Below are positions 26,549-37,055 of a stretch of 64,000 nucleotides of DNA, piece by piece. Source of the DNA: Alteromonas aquimaris (GTDB lineage: Bacteria > Pseudomonadota > Gammaproteobacteria > Enterobacterales > Alteromonadaceae); NCBI RefSeq assembly GCF_026183695.1, contig NZ_JAPFRD010000013.1:224973-288972 (forward strand), written 5' to 3'. Made by a program: the position numbers and the translations under genes. Position 1 is the first letter of the stretch; each line of letters begins with the position of its first letter. Below the pieces are notes generated by a model. That model was not told the origin of the DNA and made no database searches. It was given only the letters and a program-made list of their open reading frames with translations.

Positions 26549-28564
26549 TTATTTTTTGGACAGCATATCGCGTAGGTTCGCGATACTGGTTGCTCCTTTT
26601 TGCTGACGTTCCTCGGCACTCACTGTTTTCTTTTGATTTTCCCACTCCAAATCATCCGACGGTAACTCATATAAGAAGCGGCTCGGTTCGGGGAAAATTA
26701 CTTCCCCATATTGACGTCGCTCTTTGGCCAGCGAAAAGATCAGTTCGCGTTGTGCGCGCGTGATCCCCACATAGGCCAACCGGCGCTCCTCTTCTACATT
26801 GTCTTCATCTATACTGCTTTGATGCGGTAGCAAACCCTCTTCCATGCCGACCAAGAATACGATCGGGAACTCAAGTCCTTTAGATGCATGTAAGGTCATT
26901 AGCTGCACTTGGTCGGCGTCCCCTTCTTCTTCCCCGCGCTCCATCATGTCACGCAATATTAACCGATTTACCACTTCCTGAAGCGTCATGGGAGGTTCAA
27001 GTTCGTTCCCCTCCAACATGCCGGTTATCCAGCCAAATAGGGTACTGATATTGGCCATGGCCATTTCTGCCGCTTTAGGGCTTGCGCTGTGTTCGTAGAG
27101 CCATTCTTCGTAACCCATGGATTTGATCATGGACCGCAAGGCTTCTTTGGTATCTCCACGCGCAGCATTATCAGATAGTTCGACCAGCCAGCGCGCAAAC
27201 CCGGAGACGGATTGATAGGCTTTACCAGTCAACACCCCACTTAAACCACTATGGGTGGCTGCGGCAAAAATAGACACTCCTAAGCTGTTAGCGAAATTCC
27301 CCAGCTTTTCCAACGTTGCACGGCCAATGCCCCGATGGGGCGTATTAATTATTCGCAGTAACGCATTGTCATCATCCTGGTTCACCAATAGACGTAGGTA
27401 AGCCATGATATCTTTGACTTCTGCTCGCCCAAAGAAAGACATGCCGCCACTGATTTTATAGGGGATACGGTTACTCATTAACAGCTTTTCGAACAATCGA
27501 CTTTGATGGTTCCCCCGATACAAGATTGCATAGTCTTTAAACCGCGTACGTTGCATAAACTTGTGGGCCAGCAGTTCGGCGACCACTCGCTCTGCTTCGT
27601 GCTCCTCATTCTTGGCGGTAATTACACGCAATGGAGCGCCATAATCTAATTCAGAAAATAAAGTTTTATCGAACAGGTGAGGATTATTTTGAATAAGAAT
27701 GTTGGCAGAATGCAGGATACGCCCTGAAGAACGATAATTTTGCTGCAGTTTAATCACGTTTAGTCGCGGAAAATCCTGCTGCAACAGATTCAAATTTTGT
27801 GGCTTTGCTCCACGCCAGGAATAAATAGATTGGTCATCATCCCCCACCACGGTAAACCGGGCGCGCTCCCCCACCAGCAATTTGACTAATTCATACTGGC
27901 TGGTATTGGTGTCCTGATATTCATCCACCAGCAAATACCGTATTTTTTGTTGCCACTTTTCGCGTACTTGCGCATTTTGCCGTAATAACAACGTGGGCAA
28001 CAGAATGAGATCATCGAAATCCAGCGCATTATACGCTTTTAAATGATTTTGATATTGCTGATAGGCATGGGCAAACAGTTTTTCCCCACTACTGCTGGCG
28101 GAAGCATTAAGGGCGTCTGGCAACAATAGGTCGTTTTTCCAATTAGATATACAGCTTTGCAGCAAACTGAGCTGGTCTTTGTCTCCATCAATAGTGTCAA
28201 TGGTCAAATCGTTCAGCAGCGCAAGGGAGTCTTTGTCATCGAATAAAGAAAAGCCGGGTTTCAGCCCCAATTCTTTAACATGGGCTTTGATAATATTCAG
28301 GCCCATGGTGTGGAACGTAGAGACTTTTAACCCCCGAGCTTCAGGCTTGCCTAACGTTCCCGCTACACGCTCTTTCATTTCACGCGCGGCTTTATTGGTA
28401 AAGGTAACGGCTGCGATGTAGCGCGCGGGCATATCACATTCTCTTACGAGATAAGCGATTTTATTGGTAATGACTCGGGTTTTACCACTGCCTGCGCCAG
28501 CAAGAACCAGACAGGGTCCTGACACATAAGTTACAGCAGATTGCTGGGCGTCATTTAATCTCAT
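26549..28564 (-). CDS. rep: ATP-dependent DNA helicase Rep
   Basis: A 671-residue superfamily 1A 3-to-5-prime helicase, the length of E. coli Rep (673). Helicase motifs are present in order: Q-motif region LNDAQQSAV, Walker [26 protein letters not shown], Walker [44 protein letters not shown] and [10 protein letters not shown]. The region [20 protein letters not shown] supports Rep rather than UvrD. Rep helps replication forks pass protein barriers. The gene is alone on its strand here, with a divergent ubiK 232 bases upstream and a convergent GGDEF gene ending 3 bases away. Confidence 0.95.
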   Translation of the reverse strand: MRLNDAQQSAVTYVSGPCLVLAGAGSGKTRVITNKIAYLVRECDMPARYIAAVTFTNKAAREMKERVAGTLGKPEARGLKVSTFHTMGLNIIKAHVKELGLKPGFSLFDDKDSLALLNDLTIDTIDGDKDQLSLLQSCISNWKNDLLLPDALNASASSSGEKLFAHAYQQYQNHLKAYNALDFDDLILLPTLLLRQNAQVREKWQQKIRYLLVDEYQDTNTSQYELVKLLVGERARFTVVGDDDQSIYSWRGAKPQNLNLLQQDFPRLNVIKLQQNYRSSGRILHSANILIQNNPHLFDKTLFSELDYGAPLRVITAKNEEHEAERVVAELLAHKFMQRTRFKDYAILYRGNHQSRLFEKLLMSNRIPYKISGGMSFFGRAEVKDIMAYLRLLVNQDDDNALLRIINTPHRGIGRATLEKLGNFANSLGVSIFAAATHSGLSGVLTGKAYQSVSGFARWLVELSDNAARGDTKEALRSMIKSMGYEEWLYEHSASPKAAEMAMANISTLFGWITGMLEGNELEPPMTLQEVVNRLILRDMMERGEEEGDADQVQLMTLHASKGLEFPIVFLVGMEEGLLPHQSSIDEDNVEEERRLAYVGITRAQRELIFSLAKERRQYGEVIFPEPSRFLYELPSDDLEWENQKKTVSAEERQQKGATSIANLRDMLSKK

Positions 28565-28796
28565 GAAGTTGTCTTATACACCAGGTTCTTTTCACTTTTC
28601 ACTTGTTATCTTTTACTTTTCAGCCGGTTGGTACTGAGTTTTTAGTTTTCGTTAAGGCTATCAATGTAATTCTACGTTGCTTTCACACTGGTTTGTCATT
28701 GGCGAAAATATAGGTTCTCACTGATAACATAGATACTTGTTGCAATTGGTATTAGAATAGGTGCAACGATAAAGAAGCGCATTATAAGGGAAAACT

Positions 28797-29042
28797 ATGC
28801 TGGATCCGAAAAAACTAGAAGAACTTGCAAAACAAATTGCCGGCGCTGTCCCTCCGGGTGTGCGCAATATGGCTGAAGAAGCCGAAGGCCGAATCAAACA
28901 GGTTCTGCAATCACAACTATCTAAACTAGATTTGGTTACCCGTGAAGAATTTGATGTACAAAGTCAGGTACTGATCAGAACCCGCGAAAAACTGGAACTT
29001 ATGGAAGCCCGTTTAGCGGCATTAGAACAAAATAAAAAGTAA
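28797..29042 (+). CDS. ubiK: Ubiquinone biosynthesis accessory factor UbiK
   Basis: An 81-residue protein of the BMFP/YqiC family, now UbiK. It starts MLDPKKLEELAKQIAGAVP, has the middle VKxxL-like helix with FDVQSQVLIRTREKLELMEA, and ends in a coiled coil (LEARLAALEQ-like). UbiK binds UbiJ and lipids and supports aerobic ubiquinone synthesis. It lies next to ubiA and ubiC (convergent), which fits the role. RBS AAGGGAAA lies 5 bases before the ATG. Confidence 0.92.
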   Translation: MLDPKKLEELAKQIAGAVPPGVRNMAEEAEGRIKQVLQSQLSKLDLVTREEFDVQSQVLIRTREKLELMEARLAALEQNKK

Positions 29043-29051
29043 TCACGACCA

Positions 29052-29067
29052 GTAAGCTTTCGCTTAC
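29052..29067 (-). terminator. Small hairpin at ubiK/ubiA convergence
   Basis: GTAAGC-TTTC-GCTTAC overlaps the ubiA stop codon and lies 9 bases after the ubiK stop. There is no strong T-run on either side, so termination there is uncertain. Confidence 0.35.
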
Positions 29068-29939
29068 ACCATCAGTAGATAGTGCATAAGTAATCCCACG
29101 GTGAAAACCATACCCACTTGATGGTTATCTAAGAAGGCCTGGAAACAGGCCATTCTTTCTCGCTTTGCAATTTGCCTTTGCTGTATTATGAACAAACCAA
29201 TACAGCATAAAATACTCAAATAAACAGGCCAGGTTAATTTCAGCATTTCTGCAATAACCGTTAATAGTATGACTGTGCCTAACTGCAGCCCACCAATAAT
29301 ATGTCGGTCATATTGGCCAAACAAAATAGCGCTGGATTTTACCCCCACTTTTACGTCGTCATTGCGATCCACCATTGCGTATATGGTGTCGTAGGCAATC
29401 GTCCAACATACATTAGCAATAAAAAGGATGATCCCCCAAAGCGGCACTTCCCCTAACACGGCAGCACATGCCATTGGAATAGCCCAGCCAAACGCCATAC
29501 CCAGCACCGCTTGTGGCATATGCGTATAGCGCTTCATGAATGGGTAGCTGGCTGCAAGCAGCACCGCTGGAACAGATAATAAGATGGTTTGCCAGTTTAA
29601 AAACAGTACCAGCACAAATGCCAATACAATCAATACCCCAAACAATTGCAGCGCCTCTGTCGCGGTCACGCGACCACTTACAATAGGACGCTGAGCGGTG
29701 CGTGCGACTCTGCCATCTATTTTTCTATCTGCAAAATCATTAATAACACAACCAGCCGAACGCATTACCACTACGCCAACCATAAATATTAACGTGATGG
29801 TTAACGGGGGTAGGCCCTGAGCGGCAATGATAAGTGCCCATAAGGTAGGCCAAAGCAGCAAATAAATACCCACCGGCTTGTCCATGCGCATCAGTTGCCA
29901 GTAGGCATCCAGATTTTTTGCGGTTAACTCAACATGCAT
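29064..29939 (-). CDS. ubiA: 4-hydroxybenzoate octaprenyltransferase
   Basis: A 291-residue integral membrane prenyltransferase for the second committed step of ubiquinone synthesis. The two Asp-rich motifs are seen as NDFADRKID (first) and YDTIYAMVDRNDD (second), and about eight to nine hydrophobic helices are evident. The N-terminus YWQLMRMDKPVGIYLLLWPT is diagnostic of UbiA. It overlaps the upstream ubiC by 11 bases, a coupled pair as in many gammaproteobacteria. Confidence 0.96.
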   Translation of the reverse strand: MHVELTAKNLDAYWQLMRMDKPVGIYLLLWPTLWALIIAAQGLPPLTITLIFMVGVVVMRSAGCVINDFADRKIDGRVARTAQRPIVSGRVTATEALQLFGVLIVLAFVLVLFLNWQTILLSVPAVLLAASYPFMKRYTHMPQAVLGMAFGWAIPMACAAVLGEVPLWGIILFIANVCWTIAYDTIYAMVDRNDDVKVGVKSSAILFGQYDRHIIGGLQLGTVILLTVIAEMLKLTWPVYLSILCCIGLFIIQQRQIAKRERMACFQAFLDNHQVGMVFTVGLLMHYLLMV

Positions 29940-30498
29940 CGCTGTTACCTTTTAGATACGCGGGCGCTTGGGGAAGAAACACTTCAGCAACCAGCATGTC
30001 TACTTCATTAAATGTAAATTTGGAGCGTCGGCCCCATAGCGTTACGTCATCCTTTGTTAAACCAAGTTGTCCTAAGTGGTCACTGCTTATGTTGCACAGT
30101 TGAAACTCACTCCGGCTAAATCGCTGATCATTAAATATAATTTTCCCGAGGGGTTGTGAGCCTACGCTTGCTAGCTCGCCTTCTACCAATTCATGCGGAA
30201 GTACCGAGCGGGCAAAAACCCAGGGTTGATGATCGCCGAATAAGACTACTTCACGGACATACCAACGGGTTGAACTATGTGATGCTAACCATTCGTGCTC
30301 ACCGCTATGCAGCATCTGTTCCGCTTGTCCTAGTTTTTGCAAAGAGAACTGCCGACACATGGATTGTAATCGTTCAGTAAGCGAGCCGGTATCAAGTAAC
30401 CAATTTTTTAAATAAGAATTGGGAATACTTACTCTATCTGCACGTTCCCACGTGACATCCAAGCCAATCGGAAAAGAAAGATTATCTATCAAAACCAT
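29929..30498 (-). CDS. ubiC: Chorismate pyruvate-lyase
   Basis: A 189-residue soluble enzyme converting chorismate to 4-hydroxybenzoate, the substrate of UbiA. Features of the family include the N-terminal LLDTGSLTERLQSMC, the central REVVLFGDHQPWVFARSVLP and the C-terminal LWGRRSKFTFNEVDMLVAEVFLP, with the catalytic-site Arg and Glu in these stretches. It is first in the ubiC-ubiA operon. The start ATG at 30498 gives a length slightly above E. coli UbiC (165), so an internal start cannot be excluded. Confidence 0.92.
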   Translation of the reverse strand: MVLIDNLSFPIGLDVTWERADRVSIPNSYLKNWLLDTGSLTERLQSMCRQFSLQKLGQAEQMLHSGEHEWLASHSSTRWYVREVVLFGDHQPWVFARSVLPHELVEGELASVGSQPLGKIIFNDQRFSRSEFQLCNISSDHLGQLGLTKDDVTLWGRRSKFTFNEVDMLVAEVFLPQAPAYLKGNSDAC

Positions 30499-30663
30499 TT
30501 ACATCCTGATGAAGTGCGCCCTATCTTACCATTGGGGTCTGTTTTAAAACCATACCTAGGTATTTCAAAGTGAACGGGAAAAGAAAAATTGATACTAGTG
30601 ATCGCTATGTGGAGTTTGGTACACTATAAGTTAGCGCTTAGTTTAGATCTTTTTTATTGGTAA

Positions 30664-31083
30664 ATGCATTCCATGTCTTTTTTTCGTTGCTTAGTTTTTT
30701 CTTGTATTACGCTGCTATCGTTTACTGCAGGTGGGGCCCAGGGTCAACAGAAGGTAAATTATGCTTATTTAGGTTTAGAGCCAGATATTGTGACCAATTA
30801 TGTCGGTCAGAACGCCGTTCGTTTGGGTTACGTGCGGGTCACAGTGGAACTTATGATCCACGATGTCGAGCAATTGGAAACCGCTGAGCACCATATGCCT
30901 CTATTGCGGGCTACAGCAATTGAAATATTCGGCAATCAGCCAGAAGAAAAAGTCAAATCGTTAACCGGCCGTGAAGATATTCGTCGCACATTGCTAAAAG
31001 CCATGCAGAATCATATGAAGAAGGAGACGGGGACCGAAGTAGTTAGAGATGTGATTTTCACTAAGTATCTGTATCAGAGCTAA
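30664..31083 (+). CDS. Orphan FliL-like protein
   Basis: A 139-residue protein with an N-terminal hydrophobic stretch (FSCITLLSFTAGGA). Its FliL-type domain includes LRLGYVRVTVELMIHD-like strands, then LPLLRATAIEIFGNQPEEKVKSL, GREDIRRTLLKAM and the terminal VVRDVIFTKYLYQ, which is typical of FliL. FliL supports flagellar stator function, yet no flagellar gene is near. Sequences of this kind occur as stand-alone genes next to ubi/glpG genes in related bacteria. A second in-frame ATG at 30673 is an equally good start. The 3-prime end overlaps the convergent glpG by 23 bases. Confidence 0.75.
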   Translation: MHSMSFFRCLVFSCITLLSFTAGGAQGQQKVNYAYLGLEPDIVTNYVGQNAVRLGYVRVTVELMIHDVEQLETAEHHMPLLRATAIEIFGNQPEEKVKSLTGREDIRRTLLKAMQNHMKKETGTEVVRDVIFTKYLYQS

Positions 31084-31927
31084 TTTTCGGTTGCCAGAAC
31101 ATACTAAGCAGCCACGCCAATACGCAACCTGTGATAAGTCCCACAGTGTGCGCTGTATTGGCCATTTCTACCCATAATACATCAGCATAGCCGACCACTA
31201 ACCATACCAGCATAAAACCCACGATAGATTTAGGTAGCATGATTCCCCAGCTTGGGCGAAGCCAGCCCGCCCACCAGACAAATCCAAGAACCGCATACAC
31301 CACCCCTGAAAGACCGCCAAAGTTTGGTCCGCTCATTAATAGTTGCGCGCCATTGGAAATAGCGGCTGAGATTAAAAAGATAATAACCAGCATGGACGTG
31401 CCTAACTGACGCTCAATTTGGGCGCCTAACATGCTCCACCATAGCAAATTAAAGATGATATGCAGCACACTAAAATGGATAAGTGCAGGCGTAATCAACC
31501 GCCACCATTCCTGAGTATAAGTAAGTACATTCACTGACTGAGAAAGAAGGACGTCCGCTACCGTGCCAAATAAGCCGAATACAGACAGCAGGTAGACAAG
31601 CAAACAAGTGGCTAGAATCATCGCCGTGAAAGGCACGTCTTGAATATAGCGCTTAACATGCCTGAAGCTGAAGCCACTTTTTGTGTCCAGTTCCACACCC
31701 GCTCCCTGCTGCCAGGCGATGTCTTGATACGAGGGATGTTCGGGATCCCGCACGAAATCCAGGCAGTGCTGGCGAAAAGTTTTGAGATCCGTCCCCTCAG
31801 GAACGGATAACATAAATTCACCATTTGGCTCCAGATGCACACTGACCTCAAACCCTTCAGAGGTCAGATAATTTGCCAGTAAACGCGCGTATGGCTCATG
31901 TTTAAACGCTATAACAGGAATGGACAC
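31061..31927 (-). CDS. glpG: Rhomboid intramembrane protease GlpG
   Basis: A 288-residue protein with a cytosolic N-terminal domain (about 1-95) followed by six hydrophobic helices. The catalytic Ser is S207 in GGLSGVVYAVLG and the His is H260 in MANTAHTVGL, both shifted by six from E. coli S201/H254. The oxyanion helix HFSVLHIIFNLLWW is also present. It cleaves membrane proteins within or next to transmembrane segments. It lies 3 bases downstream of glpE on the same strand, as in the E. coli glpEGR operon, although no glpR follows here. Confidence 0.94.
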   Translation of the reverse strand: MSIPVIAFKHEPYARLLANYLTSEGFEVSVHLEPNGEFMLSVPEGTDLKTFRQHCLDFVRDPEHPSYQDIAWQQGAGVELDTKSGFSFRHVKRYIQDVPFTAMILATCLLVYLLSVFGLFGTVADVLLSQSVNVLTYTQEWWRLITPALIHFSVLHIIFNLLWWSMLGAQIERQLGTSMLVIIFLISAAISNGAQLLMSGPNFGGLSGVVYAVLGFVWWAGWLRPSWGIMLPKSIVGFMLVWLVVGYADVLWVEMANTAHTVGLITGCVLAWLLSMFWQPKISSDTDT

Positions 31928-31930
31928 AAA

Positions 31931-32242
31931 CTACTCTGAGATCACCGGCTGTTGTTGACGCCACGCCTCAAATCCACCGTCCATACTATATACTTCAGTA
32001 AACCCCTGGGCGGCGACTACGCGCGCGGCCTGTTGGCTGCTGATACCGTGATAACATACTACCACTACCGGGGTGTCTTTCGCGGTAGACGAGAGAAATG
32101 CAGCAAAATTGTCGTTCGACAAATGGGTTGCACCTGGCATATGACTGAGGGCGAACGACTGCGGATCGCGTATATCGACGACCGTTACATCCGCCGCTCT
32201 TGCCGCCACGTCCGCGACAGATATGTGATGAAAAGTTTCCAC
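31931..32242 (-). CDS. glpE: Thiosulfate sulfurtransferase GlpE (single-domain rhodanese)
   Basis: A 103-residue rhodanese moving sulfane sulfur from thiosulfate to cyanide or thiols. Family marks are VVDIRDPQSFALSHMPGA, the active-site loop VVVCYHGISSQQAA with the catalytic Cys, and YSMDGGFEAWRQ. The start is a GTG at 32242, one base after the tdh stop (TAA-T-GTG), with GGGAT 6 bases upstream. The larger open frame extends into tdh in another frame and is not the gene. Length agrees with E. coli GlpE (108). Confidence 0.92.
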   Translation of the reverse strand: METFHHISVADVAARAADVTVVDIRDPQSFALSHMPGATHLSNDNFAAFLSSTAKDTPVVVVCYHGISSQQAARVVAAQGFTEVYSMDGGFEAWRQQQPVISE

Positions 32243-32243
32243 A

Positions 32244-33269
32244 TTAATCCCAGTTGAGGATGACTTTACCTGACTCACCCGAGCCCATGGTGTCGAATCC
32301 TTTTTGAAAATCATCAATTCCAAATTGATGAGTGATAATGGGCTGCAGGTCCAAGCCACTTTGTATCAAACTGGCCATTTTATACCAGGTCTCGAACATC
32401 TCTCTGCCATAAATGCCCTTTATGACGAGTCCTTTAAAGATGACTTTATTCCAGTCTACTGCCATATCTGAAGGAGGAATACCCAGCATAGCAATCTTGC
32501 CGCCGTGATTTATTTTATCTAGCATGTCACGAAATGCTGAAGGCACGCCGGACATTTCAAGTCCTACATCGAACCCTTCGGTCATCCCCAGCTCTTGAAT
32601 TACGTCTTCGAGTTTGGTTTGGCTGACATTGACCGCACGAGTTGCGCCCATTTTTTCCGCTAAGGCAAGCCGATACGGGTTAATGTCGGTAATCACTACA
32701 TGTCGCGCACCAACGTGTCTGGCCACTGCAGCTGCCATAATACCAATGGGTCCAGCGCCCGTAATTAATACATCTTCGCCTACTAAATCAAACGATAATG
32801 CAGTGTGAACCGCATTACCAAACGGGTCAAAAATAGACGCTAAATCATCACTGATATTGTCAGGAATTTTAAACGCATTAAACGCAGGGATGCTCAGGTA
32901 TTCAGCAAAAGCGCCTGGCCGATTTACCCCCACCCCTTCAGTATTGCGGCACAAGTGACGCCGACCAGCGCGGCAGTTTCGGCAATGCCCACAGGTGATG
33001 TGGCCTTCCCCGGAAACGCGGTCTCCTACTTTAAAACCCGTGACTTCCTGCCCCATAGCCACGACCTCACCCACATATTCGTGGCCCACGACCATAGGCA
33101 CGGGGATCGTTTTTTGCGACCACTCATCCCAGTTATAGATGTGCATGTCGGTACCGCATATCGCAGTTTTACGAATTTTTATCAGCAGGTCATTATGTCC
33201 CACTTCCGGTTTTGGCGAGTCTTTTAACCAAATACCAGGCTCTTTATGTAATTTCACCAACGACTTCAT
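32244..33269 (-). CDS. tdh: L-threonine 3-dehydrogenase
   Basis: A 341-residue zinc- and NAD-dependent medium-chain dehydrogenase oxidising threonine to 2-amino-3-ketobutyrate, which Kbl then cleaves. Catalytic zinc residues lie in [16 protein letters not shown] and [12 protein letters not shown]; the structural zinc Cys are in [15 protein letters not shown]. The Rossmann glycines are in [13 protein letters not shown]. The length equals E. coli Tdh (341). It overlaps kbl by 4 bases (ATGA) and is followed after one base by glpE, so all are one transcription unit. Confidence 0.97.
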   Translation of the reverse strand: MKSLVKLHKEPGIWLKDSPKPEVGHNDLLIKIRKTAICGTDMHIYNWDEWSQKTIPVPMVVGHEYVGEVVAMGQEVTGFKVGDRVSGEGHITCGHCRNCRAGRRHLCRNTEGVGVNRPGAFAEYLSIPAFNAFKIPDNISDDLASIFDPFGNAVHTALSFDLVGEDVLITGAGPIGIMAAAVARHVGARHVVITDINPYRLALAEKMGATRAVNVSQTKLEDVIQELGMTEGFDVGLEMSGVPSAFRDMLDKINHGGKIAMLGIPPSDMAVDWNKVIFKGLVIKGIYGREMFETWYKMASLIQSGLDLQPIITHQFGIDDFQKGFDTMGSGESGKVILNWD

Positions 33270-34462
33270 TGGATTACTCCCAGCTCTTTACCCACTTCGA
33301 TAAAGGCATCTACGGCTTTGTCAACATGTGCAAGGGTGTGGCCTGCCGACATTTGAGTGCGAATACGGGCCTGCCCCTTCGGTACTACAGGATAGGAGAA
33401 CCCCACCACATATATCCCTTTGGCGAGCATTTTGTCTGCCATCTCGCTGGCGAGCTTAGCGTCACCCAGCATAACCGGGATAATAGCATGATCTTTTCCT
33501 GCCAATGTGAAGCCTGCTTCCTCCATACGCTTACGGAAATGTGCGGCATTTTTCCACAGTTGGCTGCGCAGTTCGTTGCCCTGTGCCATCATATCAAACA
33601 CTTTTAGTGATGCTGCCACAATAGGTGGTGCCACAGAGTTTGAAAACAAATAAGGACGGGAACGCTGACGCAACCATTCAACAATTTCTTTCTTGCCGGA
33701 GGTGTATCCACCCGATGCCCCACCCAGAGCTTTCCCTAATGTCCCTGTAATGATATCTACTCTACCCAATACCTCACAATACTCGTGGCTTCCACGCCCG
33801 TTGTCACCTAAAAAGCCGGTCGCATGGCAATCATCCACCATTACCAGCGCATCGTACTTATCGGCTAAATCACAGATGCTCTTCAGGTCGGCTATAACGC
33901 CATCCATAGAAAAAACGCCATCGGTGGCGATTACTTTAAAGCGCGCACCATCGGCGTCGGCTTGTTTAAGCTGGTCTTCTAATGCGGCCATATCATTATT
34001 GGCATAGCGATAACGTTTTGCTTTGCATAAACGTACGCCGTCTATAATACTGGCGTGATTCAGCGCATCCGAAATGATGGCATCTTCTGGCCCCAACAAG
34101 GTTTCGAACAGTCCACCGTTAGCATCAAAACACGATGGGTACAAAATGGTATCTTCTGTGTCCAAAAATTGACTGATTTTATGTTCTAATTCTTTATGTA
34201 TATCTTGGGTACCACAGATAAAACGTACCGAGGCCATGCCAAAACCATGGCTTTCTAAACCTGCTTTGGCTGCGGAGATCAAGTCGGGATGATTCGCCAA
34301 ACCAAGGTAGTTGTTTGCGCAAAAATTAATAACGTGATCACCCTCGGCGACTTCAATATCGGCCTGTTGCTGGCTTGTGATAACGCGTTCTTTTTTATAA
34401 AGCCCTTCTTCTTTGACGGTATCAATTTGCGTCTGTAGATGAGCAATAAATGCCTCGGACAT
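33266..34462 (-). CDS. kbl: Glycine C-acetyltransferase (2-amino-3-ketobutyrate CoA ligase)
   Basis: A 398-residue PLP enzyme of the alpha-oxoamine synthase group, the same length as E. coli Kbl. The PLP lysine lies in [23 protein letters not shown] and [11 protein letters not shown] are also typical. With Tdh it converts threonine to glycine and acetyl-CoA. I chose the ATG at 34462 ([10 protein letters not shown]) because GGAG lies 6 bases upstream and the family begins there; the open frame runs 26 codons further without support. Confidence 0.97.
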   Translation of the reverse strand: MSEAFIAHLQTQIDTVKEEGLYKKERVITSQQQADIEVAEGDHVINFCANNYLGLANHPDLISAAKAGLESHGFGMASVRFICGTQDIHKELEHKISQFLDTEDTILYPSCFDANGGLFETLLGPEDAIISDALNHASIIDGVRLCKAKRYRYANNDMAALEDQLKQADADGARFKVIATDGVFSMDGVIADLKSICDLADKYDALVMVDDCHATGFLGDNGRGSHEYCEVLGRVDIITGTLGKALGGASGGYTSGKKEIVEWLRQRSRPYLFSNSVAPPIVAASLKVFDMMAQGNELRSQLWKNAAHFRKRMEEAGFTLAGKDHAIIPVMLGDAKLASEMADKMLAKGIYVVGFSYPVVPKGQARIRTQMSAGHTLAHVDKAVDAFIEVGKELGVIQ

Positions 34463-34586
34463 GGGAGTCTCCGTTTCGCTAAAAGTGCATAGTGTAAAGA
34501 AACCCAGCGTAGGCGTACACTGTTTGACGTGCACAACCACGCGATTAAGATTGATTTAATGTAAATTTTTTCGCACAACCCGGGCT

Positions 34587-37055
34587 TTAAGAATTGTCGT
34601 TCAATACGGAGAAGGGACGGGTCCAGATTTTATTATCGACATATTCCTTCAAGTGATTCCATAAATTTGCCTCTGGAATAGGTCTGCCAATTAAGTAACC
34701 CTGCCCCTGATGGCAGTTAAGTTGACTTAACATGTCATATTGAGCAGCTTCTTCGATGCCCTCTGCAATCACCTCCATCCCCATATTGCTGACCATGGAA
34801 ATGATTGACGCGATAATGTTTTGATCATCTTTATGCTCGAGCATACCCGCAACAAATGAGCGGTCAATTTTCACATAATCTGTCGGCAAAGCCTTAAGGT
34901 AACTGAGAGACGAGTAGCCAGTACCGAAATCATCAATGGCAATTTTACAGCCCAGGTCGCGAATAGATTTCATGATTTTGGTGGCCCTCGCCAGATCACT
35001 GACCAACGCGGTCTCAGTCAATTCAAGACATATACACGCCGGGTCGACCTTGTTTAACTGAATCTGTTGCTGAAGAAAATGGGGCAAGGAAGGATCAGTA
35101 AATTGCGCGGATGAAACATTAATAGCGAATTTGATGTCCTGATAACCATTTCCATTCAAATCACTTAACAAACGCGTGCCATGCGCAATCACCCAATAAT
35201 CCAGTTCCAACATAAAGGTCGTATTTTCCAGCATGGGAATAAACTGACCGGGCATGATCAGGCCTTTTGTAGGGTGATGCCATCTAATTAACGCTTCAAA
35301 TCCCACCAGCTTACGGGTTTTTAAATCTATCAGCGGCTGCAACGCCAGATTGAACTGATCCTCGCGCAACGCTATGCGGGCTTCAGACTCCATTTGCACT
35401 TTTTGCATCGCACGTAAATTCATACTGCTGTCATAAAGTTTAAACGAAGCCCCTTGTGTGTTTTTAGCTTCATACATCGCAATATCAGCATGCCGCAACA
35501 GCTCAACTGAAGAGGTCTGCGCATCGTTAGTAATGGCAATACCAATACTGACGGTAATGTAAAATTGCAAGTCATCCACCAGTATTGGCGCAATGAAGAC
35601 GTCCAGAAGCTTTTCAGCCACTATGTTTACTTGTTCACGATCAGTGACATTTTCCAGTAAGATGACAAATTCATCGCCGCCAAACCGCGAGGCGATATCA
35701 ATTTTTCTGATGGGTTTTACGATACGTTGCGCGGCTGCTTTCAAAAGGCGGTCGCCGACATCATGCCCGTAACTGTCATTAACCTTTTTAAAGTCATCAA
35801 GATCTAAAAACATTATTGCCACCCAGGTGCCATTGCGTGCTGAGGCGGCTAGCTGCTGCTCTATTTGAAAGGTCAGCATGTTTCGATTAGGCAGGCCCGT
35901 CAAGCTATCAAACATTGCCATCCGTTCCAGCTGCGCATTGTTCAACGCCATCTTGCTGTCAATTTCTTCAAGTTGCTCTGCTAAATCACGGGTAACACTT
36001 TCTAATACATCCAGTTCGTCTGGAAAGCGGCTATGTTTCCACGTATGTGCTTTCTCACTTCGCAAATAGAAATCTTGATAGCGATGCTGTGCCAAGAGTG
36101 GCAAGCGGCGGCTTAAATCCATTAGCTTGCGCCGATAATTATTGAAGAACACATACATTAAAGCGAAGAAAATAATAAAAATTGCGACTGCACTACCCAC
36201 CACCCGACGCTGATAAGCGCGATTGGATTGCATGGTCGTGGATACATCTTTTACGAACAGTACATAGTGGCCGTTTTCTGCAAATTCACTAAGTGGCAGC
36301 ACATTCACCATATAGTCCCTGTCGTTCAGGGTTACCCTTTCCCCCTTGGAGATAAGTGTATACATATTTATCTGAGGGGGTAATAATTCGAGCACCCGTG
36401 TTAGCAACTGCCTGTTTTTGGACGATGTAGGTCCCACCAGCTGCAAGGGTGACGAGTCAGCCGGGGAATTAGTTTGTTTGATAATGCCGTGGCCGTCCAA
36501 AGTACCCGAATCATTTAACAGTGCCAGTAACCAGGTCATCTTGCTCGATAAAACAAACACCGCAACCTCTTGCTTCACGGTCATAATGGGAACCAGGATG
36601 AAGTACTGACATGCGTCAGCGCAATTGGTTATCAGGGCGGGTTCCAATTGTTGTTGGACACGAGAGACCTCTGCCAAGACGGCCGAAGGCAATTTTTCTT
36701 GCGCTCCGTACAACAACGATTTTGGAGAACTAAACAGCCACACCTCATTAACATGTAAAGTCATATTGAGCGGGTCGCGGGCGATATGGATCATCTCTAT
36801 CAGCTCGTCGATATCTGCTGCTTCGTGGTTAGCTAACGCAGACACACTCTCCACCCACAACAACACGTTTTGTACAAACAGGCGTTTATACAAGGAAAAT
36901 TGTTGGGTGTTCACTATCTGTTGCTCAGACTGCCTTTGCGCAAGCGTGGATTTTGACTGCACAATCAATAGGGAACTAATAGCCAGGGTTACGGTAAAAA
37001 TCATAACCAACATGATGACCATCATTTTGGTGGTTAAAGATAAAGAGAAACGCAT
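34587..37055 (-). CDS. Membrane GGDEF-EAL c-di-GMP enzyme with periplasmic sensor
   Basis: An 822-residue bifunctional protein. Helix 1 is about residues 11-31, a periplasmic sensor region spans about 32-280 and helix 2 is about 285-305. A HAMP-like linker leads to a GGDEF domain with intact GGDEF (459-463) and RxxD inhibition site (RKID, 450-453). An intact EAL domain follows (E587-A-L, DDFGTGYSS 708-716, YVKIDRS, AEGIE). Both synthesis and breakdown of c-di-GMP are possible. It is last of a three-gene operon; its ATG follows directly on the stop of the barrel-protein gene. Periplasmic input from the binding-protein-like gene product of the same operon is an attractive inference. Confidence 0.9.
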   Translation of the reverse strand: MRFSLSLTTKMMVIMLVMIFTVTLAISSLLIVQSKSTLAQRQSEQQIVNTQQFSLYKRLFVQNVLLWVESVSALANHEAADIDELIEMIHIARDPLNMTLHVNEVWLFSSPKSLLYGAQEKLPSAVLAEVSRVQQQLEPALITNCADACQYFILVPIMTVKQEVAVFVLSSKMTWLLALLNDSGTLDGHGIIKQTNSPADSSPLQLVGPTSSKNRQLLTRVLELLPPQINMYTLISKGERVTLNDRDYMVNVLPLSEFAENGHYVLFVKDVSTTMQSNRAYQRRVVGSAVAIFIIFFALMYVFFNNYRRKLMDLSRRLPLLAQHRYQDFYLRSEKAHTWKHSRFPDELDVLESVTRDLAEQLEEIDSKMALNNAQLERMAMFDSLTGLPNRNMLTFQIEQQLAASARNGTWVAIMFLDLDDFKKVNDSYGHDVGDRLLKAAAQRIVKPIRKIDIASRFGGDEFVILLENVTDREQVNIVAEKLLDVFIAPILVDDLQFYITVSIGIAITNDAQTSSVELLRHADIAMYEAKNTQGASFKLYDSSMNLRAMQKVQMESEARIALREDQFNLALQPLIDLKTRKLVGFEALIRWHHPTKGLIMPGQFIPMLENTTFMLELDYWVIAHGTRLLSDLNGNGYQDIKFAINVSSAQFTDPSLPHFLQQQIQLNKVDPACICLELTETALVSDLARATKIMKSIRDLGCKIAIDDFGTGYSSLSYLKALPTDYVKIDRSFVAGMLEHKDDQNIIASIISMVSNMGMEVIAEGIEEAAQYDMLSQLNCHQGQGYLIGRPIPEANLWNHLKEYVDNKIWTRPFSVLNDNS

